Positions 47,931 to 58,966 of a stretch of DNA of 60,000 nucleotides are shown here, one piece after another (position 1 is the stretch's first letter; each line of letters starts with the position of its first letter). This DNA is from Polytrichum commune (lineage: Eukaryota > Streptophyta > Polytrichopsida > Polytrichales > Polytrichaceae). Made by a program: the position numbers and the translations under genes. The notes under the pieces were generated by a model, which did not search any database, was not told the DNA's origin, and was given only the letters and a program-made list of their open reading frames with translations. The stretch lies in NCBI GenBank assembly GCA_950295325.1, contig OX485805.1:49192758-49252757 (forward strand), written 5' to 3'.

Positions 47931-49296
47931 CAGGGTTGTCTATTGTGTTGTGACGGAGGGTAATCCCGGCATAATGTCGTGCCGTCACGACATTATGCCG
48001 GATGCTGTCTTTATCCTGACGGACTTGAATTTTACCAATTTTTTTGTGTAATTACATTAGCCCAATTCGGACACGTAGGATTTACAATGTCCACGTGTGA
48101 TGACATGTCAGCAAAGTAAAGGTAAAGTGGGGAAAAATTTACTAGAGCCCGTCCGCCCCTGTTCCCGACCCCGTCCGCTCCGTTCCCAACCCCGTACGCC
48201 CCGTTCCCCCCCGTCCGCCCCTCCGTCCGCTCCCCCGTCCGCCCCTCCGTCCGCTCCCCCGTCCGCCCCAGTTTTTTTTTTTTTTTCCCCCCCCCCTTCC
48301 CCGTCCGCCCCATTTAAAAAAAAATTCCCCCCCTCCGTCCGCCCCCGTTCCCGACCCCGTCCGCTCCGTTCCCGACCCCGTCCGCTCCGTTCCCGACCCC
48401 GTCCGCTCCGTTCCCGACCCCGTCCGCTCCGTTCCCGACCCCGTCCGCTCCGTTCCCAACCCCGTACGCCCCGTTCCCCCCCGTCCGCCCCTCCGTCTGC
48501 TCCCCCGTCCGCCCCTCCGTCTGCTCCCCCGTCCGCCCCAGTTTTTTTTCCCCCCCCCTTCCCCGTCCGCCCCATTTAAAAAAAAAAAATTTCCCCCCCC
48601 TTCCGTCCGCTCCCGTTCCCGACCCCGTCCGCTCCGTTCCCGACCCCGTTCCCGACCCCGTCCGCTCCGTTCCCGACCCCGTTCCCGACCCCGACCCCGT
48701 CCGCTCCGTTCCCGACCCCGTACGCCCCGTTCCCCCCTGTCCGCGCCCCGTTCACCCCCGTCCGCCCCTCCGTCCGCCCCAGTTTTTTTTTTTTTTTTTT
48801 TCCCCCCCCCCCCTGCTTTCCCTTCCCCGTCCGCCCCATTTTAAAAAAAAATTTCCCCCCCCTCCGTCCGCCCCCGTTCCCGACCCCGTCTGCTCCCGTT
48901 CCCCCCCGTCCGCCCCCGTTCCCCCCCCCGTTCCCGTTCCTGCCCCCGTTCCCGATCCCGTCCGCTCCATTCCCCCCCCCACCCCCGTCCACCACACCCT
49001 CGTCCCCCGTCCGCCCCACACCCTCCTTAGTCGTTTTTTACTACTTTGATTTTAACAAAATGGTAAACAAAATGGCAAAATGATTTACCTGGCGCTAGGC
49101 ATATCCACGACCACGTCGGCGTTTTCTGCCACATAGGACGCCACCTTGGCAAGAAGGTAAGTAGTTTACCCACCCTAGTCCGTTCCCCCTATGTTGACCC
49201 TACGTGGACCCTATTGTGTCGTGACGGAGGGGTCCGTCACGACACGACACGACATGACGGCACGACACCGTCATGACGTCGCGATAGACAACCCTG
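47931..49296. mobile_element. hAT-like MITE with expanded GC-rich minisatellite, 1,366 bp
   Basis: Same ends as 40,968-41,561 (CAGGGTTGTCTATTG / ATAGACAACCCTG), flanked by a perfect 8-bp duplication CTGATCCT (47923-47930, 49297-49304). Both outer parts align with the sister copy. The difference is the core, which has grown by nearly 800 bp. Open frames across the core (Gly-Arg-Thr or Arg-Pro repeats) are low-complexity artefacts. Confidence 0.93.
48146..49024. repeat. GC-rich minisatellite, units like CCCGACCCCGTCCGCTCCGTT
   Basis: Two word types alternate: about 20-21-bp units (CCCGACCCCGTCCGCTCCGT) and about 12-24-bp units (CCCCGTCCGCCCCTCCGTCC). Three blocks are separated by T-run/C-run/A-run spacers (GTTTTTTTT..CCCCCC..CCCCATTTAAAAAA) near 48,270, 48,545 and 48,785. 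So both the short units and a higher-order block of about 250 bp are repeated. Confidence 0.9.
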
Positions 49297-49304
49297 CTGA
49301 TCCT

Positions 49305-50950
49305 TGTAACGAGGTTTGGTAATCTTGAAGGATTATTAAAACATAACTATGAGTATTTTTGTGTTCAATTTTATATTGTATTCTTGCAAAATATGATAAG
49401 AAAATCCTAGTTCAATATACCATTTGTGAATGCTTTGTAGGGCACTAGCTTGGACCCATGTCATCCCAACTTATTGCACCCATGCATATGGATTATGAAT
49501 TGGAGACGGTAGCTTGCACTTGTGTTATTTTGGCATGTGGACAGTTGCACCCGTGCATATGAACTAATGTGATGGACCATCCCCATGTTGGCCCATCTGT
49601 TGGTACACATGTGCATAATATGAATCCTATGTAAACTAATGTTATAGGCCACCTTTGCACCGTTTGCTCAACATTGGAGTTGGTAGTGTGTTAATGCCCA
49701 TCTGCGCACATATGTCACACTTTCCAAAAAATGCATAGTAACCGTAAAATCTCCTTCAAACGTTTTTGCTATCCCAATATTTTTAACCATCGTCTGTATT
49801 TATGTCAAGAAAGTCTTTTCATCTTTGTCCATGTTGTTTCCTTTAGTACATGTATTCAAAATTCATCGCGATGAGACCAATATAGCAAAAATTTAAATTA
49901 TTTTACTTAATATTTACAAATCAGATTTGTTATAACCTCAAAAGGGCCAAAGACACTCCATAGTAGCTTCAAGAAACATGTGTGACCCAAAGATGTTAGG
50001 AATTTAGCCAAAGTCTATGAATACAAGGATCAAGTAATGTAACGTGGCAATGTGTTGATAAATTGATAATCTTCGGGCATCCCTACTAGGCCCCTACTCC
50101 TATAAAGGTTTGAACATGACATGACACTTTCAAAGATATGTTCCAAAATAAAATTTCTAGAGGTCTCACTAATGAGGTATCTCCAATTTTAAGAATTTGG
50201 GAGGCAACCTGGTTTGCTTACTTAACTTAATGTTTTACAATTAATGTTTACAATCCACATGTTTATGAAGCATGTTTATCCACATGTTTGAGAATAAAAG
50301 GGATGCCCACATGTATGTGAGGTTGCATTGTCACCCACTCTATACTTTCCTTAATATTGACCCATTCTCTAAGAGTGGGTGAAATTGTGCATGGATAGAG
50401 CCCTTTAAATGATTATCTTTTTCTAGTGGATAAACAAGAAATTCTAGACCATGACTGCAAACATGATATCATAGTCACGAGATCCAAGACTTTGGCCATG
50501 GGATCCAATGCACATGATTACGATCTCGAAGTAATCTTGTGCATGCTTTATTTAATAGAAAGGTCTAAGAAAGTTGGAAATAACATTGTTTATCCCACGC
50601 CAAGAGTTGAATGTTGGCCCACAAATATATGGCAATTTTTTCTAGACCAACAATTTTCAAATTATGTTTCATGGGCTCTAGATTCATCTTGAAGTAGATT
50701 TGCCTATTATTGCAAAAACCACCAACTCTCGTGCCCAACACCTTTGCGACCCCACCCTCCAACTCTTTGTAACGAGTCTCTTACTTTAAGTAGTTGTCCA
50801 TCCACCAAGCATATGCTATGATACGGACTCTAACCAATGCCATATGTGTAGATGTTGACTGGCCATTTAGAAAATCTACTCCATTCCCTTGAATAACAAT
50901 ATCTTGTGATTTTTGTTGTGTATTCAATTTATTCAAGAACATTTCAATGC
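49305..50950. other. intergenic stretch downstream of the five-exon gene, no gene seen
   Basis: AT-rich and stop-broken. The region 49.44-49.70 kb repeats short phrases (GCACCCATGCATATG, TTGCACCCGTGCATATGAAC, GTACACATGTGCATAATATG), a loose tandem pattern. The 3' end of the minus-strand gene's transcript should lie just left of 50,951. Confidence 0.45.
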
Positions 50951-53081
50951 TCATGTGGATGACTCTTCGCTTGAACTCGTGCATGTGTCATCTGGCACAC
51001 CAGTGGGATGCTCCCGACCATGTTGCGTCGGTGGTTGCACTGGAGCAGTCAAGATTGGGAAGTGATTTGTGTTTGTGGCCCATCCGGCTAAGAGGTCTGC
51101 CACACTCATTTGCGCCAACCCAAAAGCATCGTCCAAATCGATGGTGGCCATTTGAACCGGTGCCCAGATCGACCTCACCGCTTCATCAAACAAAGACCGA
51201 TTGGATGGTGGCATTGGATGCAAAGAGTGACCCTGCACAATCAAGGATGGATGTTCAGATTCATATTCTATGTATCTTTGCTATAATTAATTGATATTGG
51301 CCATCGCCAAAATGATATACCACATGCTACAACATCATCCCCAACCCTAAACCTAGTTGAAAAAAAGACTGAGGTGCAGGCAATGGGAGAGAAGAGGAGA
51401 AGAGAGGAGTGGCCACCAAAATGAAATGTGGAGATATTTGCGAGCCATGAAGGCTATGTAGAATGCGAGCTATGTCCATTGGGTTGATGGCTTCTTGCTC
51501 AACTGCATTTGGTGTGAGGGAACTCTCAGGGGTGGGTGAGCGGGACCTTGAACCAGCTTCTTGGATATTTGTGCCTCCAGTTGCTTCACCTTCATGTGCT
51601 CTGTGAACCAAGGCTCTAGCTTGAAGCCCTTCCACTGTTTCCATTTGTGCAAATGTGTGTTGTGGGGGTGGCTGGCGTTGAGAGAGTTGTGGAGTTGCAA
51701 CTCCTTCAAGTATAATATTTTCCTGACTCATAAGAACACCACATACCACTGGTTGGTCCTCCCACATAATATCATGGAGGACTTTGGCATATGATTTTTA
51801 TGGTTTCTGATCTTAGGAACAAATAGATTTTCCATGAGTGCAAGAGGGTATAGGTAAAAAAGCATGAGACCATAACCTTAGAAAGGGACCGAACCGAACT
51901 AAACGGATTTGACCATATTGGACCGGAACGGACCATACCGAGCTTAGAAAGGATTGGGTGAGCAATCAAAACAACCATGGGGGATTTGACTTATCTAACA
52001 TGCTAACGACCAATGACCAGTGATAATATCATATAATTAGACAAACGACCAAAGAGAACCAAAGAAACAAGGCCCATAGGAGGTGTTCAAGGAGATATAC
52101 CTGGTTGTGTTCCACTAGGTGGAGTAATGGTGGCATACCGGCTTGAGGAGTTGCAGGTTTGGGAATGATTGGACTTGGAGCTCCTTGGACCACAATATTG
52201 TCCTGCATAGTTTCAAGGAGATTTTCTAATGGAATCATTAGACTTTTATTAGCCTTCAGATGTCGCAAGAGAGTGGACGTACCAAAAAGGTTGGATTGTT
52301 GAATAAGCTATGTTTTTAGGAGATTTTAAAGGGAGAAAACTTCTAGTTATGATAATAAAAATTTGTGAAAGCATCAGCCAATAGCTTAAGTGGTTGGGAT
52401 TCACTCCACCATGCAAATGGTGTGACTTTTGTTCTCACAGGGCAGTGAGCTATGCTAGTGTTACCTACAATGATCCACCCAAACATTGTGGGGGATTCAC
52501 TATGCTAATTGGGTTTGGTGAGCCTAGTATGGAGGGAACAATGAGCGATCAAGTTACCTTGGTTACAATTGTTAGAAAGAGTCCACCTCTTAATGGAGGC
52601 ATTATGAGACAGTGGTGAATGCTATTGTACGCAGAAATAGGCATTCTTCTTCTTTCAACCATCAATATTGGAGCTTTAAAGTCTGAAAATTACTCACTTA
52701 TTTGGTGCAAATATCATCATTTTATATTGCTAAAAATTACACTTGTGGCCCTAATTGGAAACAACTGTTCTTTAAATTAAAAAGTGACCTGATGTGTGTA
52801 AGTTAAGACTAGATGATCCATTCAATTCATGTGTTTAAACCCGAACACACTCACAGAATTTTGTCTGGTTGACAAGTTAATTGAAATGTATTGTTGCTAT
52901 ATGTTGGTAACAAATTGTTGAGTGATTACCTGTGGTGTAGGTTGTGCAATACCAACAAAAGGAAGAGCATTTGGGCCAATTGGTGCACTATGCACCTCCT
53001 CCACAAGGTCTCCAGTACGTGCTTCTGATCACAACATCGTGTAAATACTATTGTTAATCACAATGAAACTAAAAGATAAAA

Positions 53082-53114
<33 letters not shown>

Positions 53115-53924
53115 TCATACAAGGCCACTGGGGCTCGAAATACCTTACCTAGTTGAATGTTGAATAAAATTGTAACAATCATGGCAAGTATAGTAAAATT
53201 CTCAAACATGTGCAAGATACATACATCTCATCTTCACAAAATTCATGTGATTAACTTGGAAAGTAACACAAATGATAATCCTCCAAAACAGATGGACCTG
53301 CTAAAACCAACAACACCGCCCAAATGGCCAAACCAACATCCTAAAATTCCGCAAATTAAGTACTTAATGATCTTGAGATTGTCCAACACCTTTAAAACAT
53401 CAGCCGCACGTGTTGGTATGGACCATCTACTAAAAACTAGGTCATAACTTTTGCATATATACAGACTTAAAATAAGACATACTGCTGAGTTCTCGAAAGA
53501 CCAGTAATTAGGTGAAGTTGCACTCACTTTTAGAAGGTGAGCTCTGAAGCATGGCACTCGTGGTGTCATTATTGTGGGCATGGTGATCTCCAGGACCCTT
53601 GAAGCAACCTGCAGCATTGCGCTTCAAGGTGGTTGCGAGTCGTGCATTCATCAACATTCCGTTTTGCTGGCCATGCTGATCAATTCGGAGGTCATTCTGT
53701 GCAAAGTCGAGATGCTGCTTGGGAGTTATGAATTCCGCACTCAGATTGGGAGTATTAGACTGCTGCAATCTCTCCAACAACTCGCCCAAGAATGTTGTGG
53801 CGGAGCTTGACATAGAATCGTCCGAGTCACTGCTCGAATTTTCAGGCACAGGAATATGATGATCAGGGCCCTCTGCATCATACCCATCATTGGCAGAGCC
53901 TGGTGGCTTGTTCAGGTCCAACAT
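50951..53924 (-). CDS. five-exon host-type gene, N-terminal EAR-like motif, function unknown
   Basis: Exons 53924-53528, 53024-52930, 52202-52101, 51722-51417 and 51232-50951 keep one frame through all four introns and give 393 residues. Sites include AAAA|GTGAGT..GATCAG|A, CACAG|GTAATC..TATGCAG|G, CCAG|GTATAT..GTCAG|G and TTTG|GTGGCC..GTGCAG|G; the last donor is the weakest. The protein starts MLDLNKPP, which fits the DLNxxP form of the EAR repression motif. It continues acidic/Ser-rich, then has a basic patch formed across the first splice (SPSKKART). A Pro/Gln-rich middle follows, in which exons 3 and 4 begin alike (DNIVVQGAPSP, ENIILEGVATP). The last exon holds a compact hydrophobic segment (RSLFDEAVRSIWAPVQMATI). 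I do not recognise the family; a nuclear regulator is a guess. Start 53924 was preferred over in-frame ATG 53975, whose extra residues look like leader. Confidence 0.82.
52371..52620 (+). mobile_element. possible SINE inside intron 2 of the five-exon gene
   Basis: AATAGCTTAAGTGGTTGGGA resembles a tRNA box A region, and GACTTTTGTTCTCAC is a decayed box B about 45 bp later. A body of about 170 bp follows. No target duplication was found. Confidence 0.35.
53076..53114. repeat. CT microsatellite
   Basis: A (TC)n run interrupted once by GTC, in intron 1 of the five-exon gene. Confidence 0.9.
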
Positions 53925-55825
53925 CTTGACACTCCTCAAGTAACAACAACAACAAACAACCACCACAAGCTTCAAGCAAAGAAGTTACACTGAATCGTTA
54001 GAGAAGCAATAGCAGCATATCAATGACATAACTTAGTGCAGTAAACAACAGTTGCAGGTGCACTTTTCAACTCCAGTGGCCTTGGTTAGTATGAAATTCA
54101 CGGATGCTACAATAAATCCTAGTTTCAGTAAACAGACTGCTCTCTGTGTCCATGAGGGTTGAATGACAATCAATGGCAAGTGTGCCTTGAAGAGACAAAC
54201 ACAGATAATATTTAAGCACATGGATTTTCTCCATAGTCTTGAATGGCAAGAGGAGCATTGGGTAGGTGTGAAATTACTTTTTCCCAACATGTCTCTCAGT
54301 TGTGTGAAGGAACATTAATTGCTTGCATGTAGTACCATCCCAAGGGCCAAGTGTGGGTCCCATGGGAAGGTGACACCATGTTGATCCGTTAATAAAGGCA
54401 AGATAACAAAGATCTAATGTTCCTAACCATTAGACATGTCAAAAACAAATTCATGTGGTAAAATTTCTACCTCACAAGGCTTTCGTAATTTGTAAGTCAC
54501 TTTGCTAGTTAATACATTATTATATGGTGCAAGAGTTGGTGGCCCTATGAGGGTTGTCGAGTGGGATGCCTTTTGGAGCTCACATGAACATGTTATTTGG
54601 AGTCGGGTGCAAGCATGGCAATGTGGACCAAAAAGTGCTCTGATATTTTAAAACCATAGTTTAGTGGTCAAACGCCTAAAAGTAGTAGCAAAATGTTGTT
54701 GTTTTTTCATGGTGACTTTTATTGTTGTGTTAAGTACTCAAGTGTAGAATACCAAGATGAGATCTTCAAAACTTATCATTAAAAATAATCCTCAAAAGCA
54801 AATGGCTAGATTTGGTTTTAGACGTAAAGTTCATGTCCTTAATTATTTTGAACTCGCTATATTTTTTCATATTCCTTGAATTTATTATACACTTGAGGTC
54901 ATCATCAAATGTTTTTGTAGAAAATCATCAATTCAATTCAATTTTATCACATTTAAAACAAGATATTGACAAGTACTTGTTCAATATCACCACTTGGACA
55001 CCCACTTGCATTGTCTTCTACAATATGTAGACTTTTTTAGATTGTTTTTGTCAACATAAATTACTTGGTTTTGTAGATCAATATGTTTTAAAAATGTTTA
55101 TGATCTTTTATCCCAAAAAGTTAATATTTTGTCTTGAATCACTATCATTTAAACATATGCAAGGATCAAGAGATGTCCACTTTATTGTGCTTGCATCAAC
55201 CAAAGTGAAGATCGTATCATCAAGAAACATACGTCACTGAAGCTATGGCTTTTTATTGGATGAAACCAACACATCTATTGTCATTTTCCTCTTATTTGTA
55301 GAAATCCGTTTGTACTTCTACAGCCAAGCCACTTTAAAGTCCTTAATAGCTTTTTAATTATTTATACTAAAGGAAAACAATACCTCCCCCTTATGTATGT
55401 TATATGCACTAAGGCCTCAAATAACGTTAATGCCTAGCTGAGGATGGCATCACACTTTGGACTATTTAGATTGAAAGGAACAATCTCAATTTCAGTAACT
55501 AATTGATGGGATGACAAGAAAGTTTGGTACCAATCCATTTGCAAGGGCTTCTTGACTATGTGGAAGGCCTTAAAAGAAGCAGAAAGGACTTACAATTTTT
55601 ATGAACTCCAACAAAGGTAGCTTAGCCAAAGGATGAAGGGCCAATGTACAACCACCCTTCTCCACCCATGTCGTAGTGTAGGAAATCCCTTGGCAGAACT
55701 TTAACAAGCCTTATGCCCCAAGCTTTATTCACATCCATTCAAAACTTGTAACAAAATAGGGAAGAAGAGAGCAACTCACCACAAACTTTGGCATCTTTGA
55801 TCATGTCAAGCATGATGGGCAAGCT

Positions 55826-56177
55826 TTCTACGTATCCTATAAGTCCTCCCAAAAGAACAATCTTGAATTGGAATGGATCCAAGGTTTAGGTTTAATTGGT
55901 GATGCCTCTTCCAAACATGCATGATGCCTGTTGAGATAAGGAATGAGAACATTATTCATCCTAATTTTATTCATATAAAAAACTATGTTATAAAGTCTAA
56001 TGACAATACCATACAAATACAAATGCTATATATATACATATAACCTTCAGACATGTACGTAACCACAAGTTATAAATTGTGTAGCGTATGTATACGTAAT
56101 ACGGAAAAGTTGAAATTAATACCCTTTTGTGCACTCATGTATAGTTGTACGTGTTTACTACAGTGCGCCCCATTGGG
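55826..56177. mobile_element. partial copy of the 27055-type hAT-like element
   Basis: It shares TTTCTACGTATCCTATAA with the 32,336 copy and, at the right end, GTATACGTAATACGGAAAAG..GTGCACTCATGTATA..TACAGTGCGCCCC, matching the terminal part of the family. The left end is missing or too decayed to place. Confidence 0.65.
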
Positions 56178-57544
56178 GGGGGGGTTTGACTCCTTAGGGA
56201 GGGTTGTTTATCACATGCAATTGAGGGGCATTATTGTAAGGGGTATTTTGATGGCTTAGACTAATTAAATGGACCATTTTATTCCGTAATTATCTAATTC
56301 ATGGTGTTTTGAGGGTACATATAAATACTTGCAAATTGGGGAGGGGGTTATTTTTTAGCCCCTTAATTTTTTATGATAACTTGAAGTAAATTCAAAAAGC
56401 GAAACCCGAAGACTAAAGAAAAAGATATTTCTAACAATTTGAATGCCAAAACTAAAAGTAAGTTATCAAAGAACGACTCCATGGAACATGGAGTTCCAAA
56501 CAGCAACTGCTTTTCTGTTGACGATCATAAATTCTGAACTTCAATATCTTAGGTGTCATAAATGTGCCATTACACACTCAATAGCACAAACAACACATAA
56601 ATTTTCCAATATCAACATGAAGATGAACTATCCCACACAATATATTATTTCTAGAAAAGAAATTGGATCTAAAATAGAGGACTTTATTATAGTTATAATC
56701 CAATATGACATATTTTGTCCATTATATATCACCTCTAGCAAAATATTAATTGTTTTGGTACAAATAGTAAATTACACCATATCTTTGGTCACATCATTCT
56801 AACTAATTTTTCCTAAATCACACCCCCAGGTGCACCCCCGGGACACTAATAGATTTGTCCATGGTAATCCACAACCAAATCTGAAGCATTCGAGTTCTAT
56901 ACATTGGATCTATGTTATGATTATTTTGTGATATGATCTTCGTACAATTGTATCTCGTTTATACAATCATGACTTCTTGAAATGTAAGCTTATGTCAAGG
57001 GCATCTTAAAATCTAATGTTGTATATGACATAGCCCTTGGATAATAACTCCCCCTCAAGGCCATTGGTCATGTGTGTACAACGGCACTTAATAGGGTGCT
57101 AATTAATGACGGTTCTTGGCATCTAAATGTTGTATAATTACTTGTACATATGACTCACCTCATTCACGCACTTCGAGGCACATATTACGATTCACCCAAG
57201 ATTTGGTCCCCGGATTCCTAATTAACTTTCTTCGTAGACCTCAAGGGGGTGAAGCACAGTCCGGGGAGTTTTATACAAAAATCGGTACATTTCCGATCTT
57301 TTATAAAGACATTCGGATTTTTATTTTTTTGCTCGGAAGCTACCTAAATCCAATTTTTATTCTCGGTTAAAAACCGATATTTAACTTTACCATTTGGTAA
57401 TTTTCCAACTTTCTAGATTTCATTTTGGTATGTTTCCGAAGATTTGTATTGTATGTCGGATTTGTTTTTTCAAATATTGTAAAAAAAAATTGGTGTTATG
57501 CTTTTAAAGGGGTGAATTTGTGTTGATAGAAAATCCAAGTATCC

Positions 57545-57600
57545 TTGGGAGGATTTGAACCTTGCCAAGCCCCCACCAACTTGGGGCCAAGGATTTAGCT
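57545..57600 (-). mobile_element. possible SINE head
   Basis: On the minus strand GGCCCCAAGTTGGTGGGGGC is followed by AAGGTTCAAATCCTCCC, a good box B. No tail or target duplication was identified. It adjoins the minisatellite. Confidence 0.35.
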
Positions 57601-57704
57601 GAGGATCAAAAAGTTGAGCGCAAGATGCACCGAATTGGAGTAAGTTCGAACATGATGAATATGGAGTCCCTGACCTCCGAACTGGACCTCCGAAACAGAT
57701 GTCT

Positions 57705-57880
57705 CCAACTAGATCGCAGGTGGATGCAAAAACAAACGATCGCCACAAACAGAGAGAAATTGCACAAACAAACGTGGATCCCAGTAGATCGCAGGTGGAG
57801 CACAAACAAACGATCGCCGCAAATAGAAGAGAAATCGCAGGTGGATGCACAAACAAACGATCGCCGCAAACAGAAGCGGA
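57705..57880. repeat. minisatellite, about three units of about 60 bp
   Basis: Units read AGATCGCAGGTGGATGCA.AAACAAACGATCGCCGCAAACAGAGAGAAAT with small differences; AAACGATCGCC recurs three times. The minus strand yields Cys/Leu-rich open frames (GDRLFV, RRSFVCAST repeats), which are artefacts of the repeat. Confidence 0.8.
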
Positions 57881-58515
57881 AGAGCAGTAGCGAAAGAGCA
57901 CAAAGAGAAATCCCAGTAGAGGAGTGAGAGGAGTGAGATACTTTGCACAAGGGACTCAAACTCCTTATACTCATGAGAGAGGGTCCTTGGGTGCTTAGAG
58001 CCTCAAAACCGTAATCGGCCCAGTGAACAGAACCAACCCTAAATTAAGTAGCCTCCATGGTTCTTGACCTTATGAGTCATGACTCTAGTATTACCCTAGT
58101 AGAAATTTCCGCCCTACCCCTAGTCCTTTCGGCTACTTGCCTAAAATTTAAAAATTGGCTCGGTAAATATCCTAAAATATGATGCCTCAACCGGCTATAT
58201 TGCCGATCTTTTCTCATTTGAACCGGTCAATTTCCGACCTTAACAATTTTAAGTCGGTACCTCGTCCGAATCATTGCGAACTCATTCGGAAATCTCCAAA
58301 AAAATGCGGCTAGCTCGTAACTAAAGTTCAGTACTCCCCGTTCATTGGGGTGAAGGCGGCCCACTCATTGTAGATGGTCGGGACTTGGTAACACATGAGT
58401 GCCTACCCCAAGTGCCTACATTAGATTTTTTTTTCAAACATGAGACATTTCAAGTCAATTTCTCAATCAAGTTTTGAAGACCCCTTTCATTTTTATTTGA
58501 GTGAATTATTACTTT

Positions 58516-58966
58516 ATAGATCAGACCAGTGCCTGGGAAGTTTTTGGGCATAGTTGGTCAAAATCCTAGTGATTCTAAATCCAGCCGGTTACAAGTTTTT
58601 ATTTTTGTTTATTTATTTTTTGAGACAGAAGGTCAATAGGTCAGTGCCAAAGCACAAGAGGCAGTTTACCACCTGGCAAATTATTCTGTCAAGTAAAGAG
58701 GAGATTTCATAGCCACGAATCGAACGGCCAATCTCTTCCTTGAGATTTGGGTATCTCTCCACCATCATCTAGTAGTTTAGGGTCATCTCATACCACAGCC
58801 GGTTACATGTTGACATCTTCCAATGTTGCGTTCATTCATTTGGGGTATATTCTATAGATTCCTCTAAAATGATCGGTAAATTCTCTTGAAGTCTTGAACT
58901 TCAACCATTTATTTCTCAAACTCAACCGGTTCATTTGTAACTAACCGTTGGTTCTACCCGGACATA
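58516..58966. mobile_element. ACCGGTT-type MITE split by a SINE
   Basis: The outer parts (CAGTGCCTGGGAAG..GGGCATAGTTGGTCAAAATCC and CCGGTTACATGTTGACATCT..AACCGGTTCATTTGTAACTA) match the inverted copy at 46,784-47,006. A SINE (58,594-58,795) is inserted in its CCGGTTACA. Confidence 0.75.
58594..58795 (-). mobile_element. tRNA-derived SINE, 202 bp, nested
   Basis: Minus-strand head GATGATGGTGGAGAGATACC, box B GGCCGTTCGATTCGTGGC, tail CTTCTGTCTCAAAAAATAAA. Flanked by a 12-bp duplication CAGCCGGTTACA (58582-58593, 58796-58807). Same family as 35,708-35,892. Confidence 0.9.

Larger units (their letters stand above)
53925..58515. other. upstream region of the five-exon gene, then repeats
   Basis: Immediately upstream of ATG 53924 on the minus strand is a GTT/GTG-rich leader (TTGTTGTTGTTACTTGAGGAG). 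I see no reliable TATA box. Farther out are a partial copy of the 27055-type hAT-like element (55.83-56.18 kb), a minisatellite (57.71-57.88 kb), and at 57.26-58.31 kb recurring CCGAT/ATCGG words like those at 38 kb. No other gene is supported. Confidence 0.45.

Noticed and set aside
48032-49021. Long open frames on both strands through the GC-rich minisatellite (Gly-Arg-Thr-rich or Pro-Ser-Arg-rich)
   Set aside because: They are translations of a stop-free short tandem repeat; several frames are open at once and none has non-repeat sequence.
50951-53924. Assignment of the five-exon gene to the AP2 transcription factors because of the MLDLN start
   Set aside because: No AP2 DNA-binding domain and no miR172-like site were seen in exons or introns; the shared start alone is too little.
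57470-57974. Cys-rich repeated frames on the minus strand resembling a small secreted protein family
   Set aside because: They lie over the 60-bp minisatellite, are open in overlapping frames and lack a start with a signal peptide outside the repeat.
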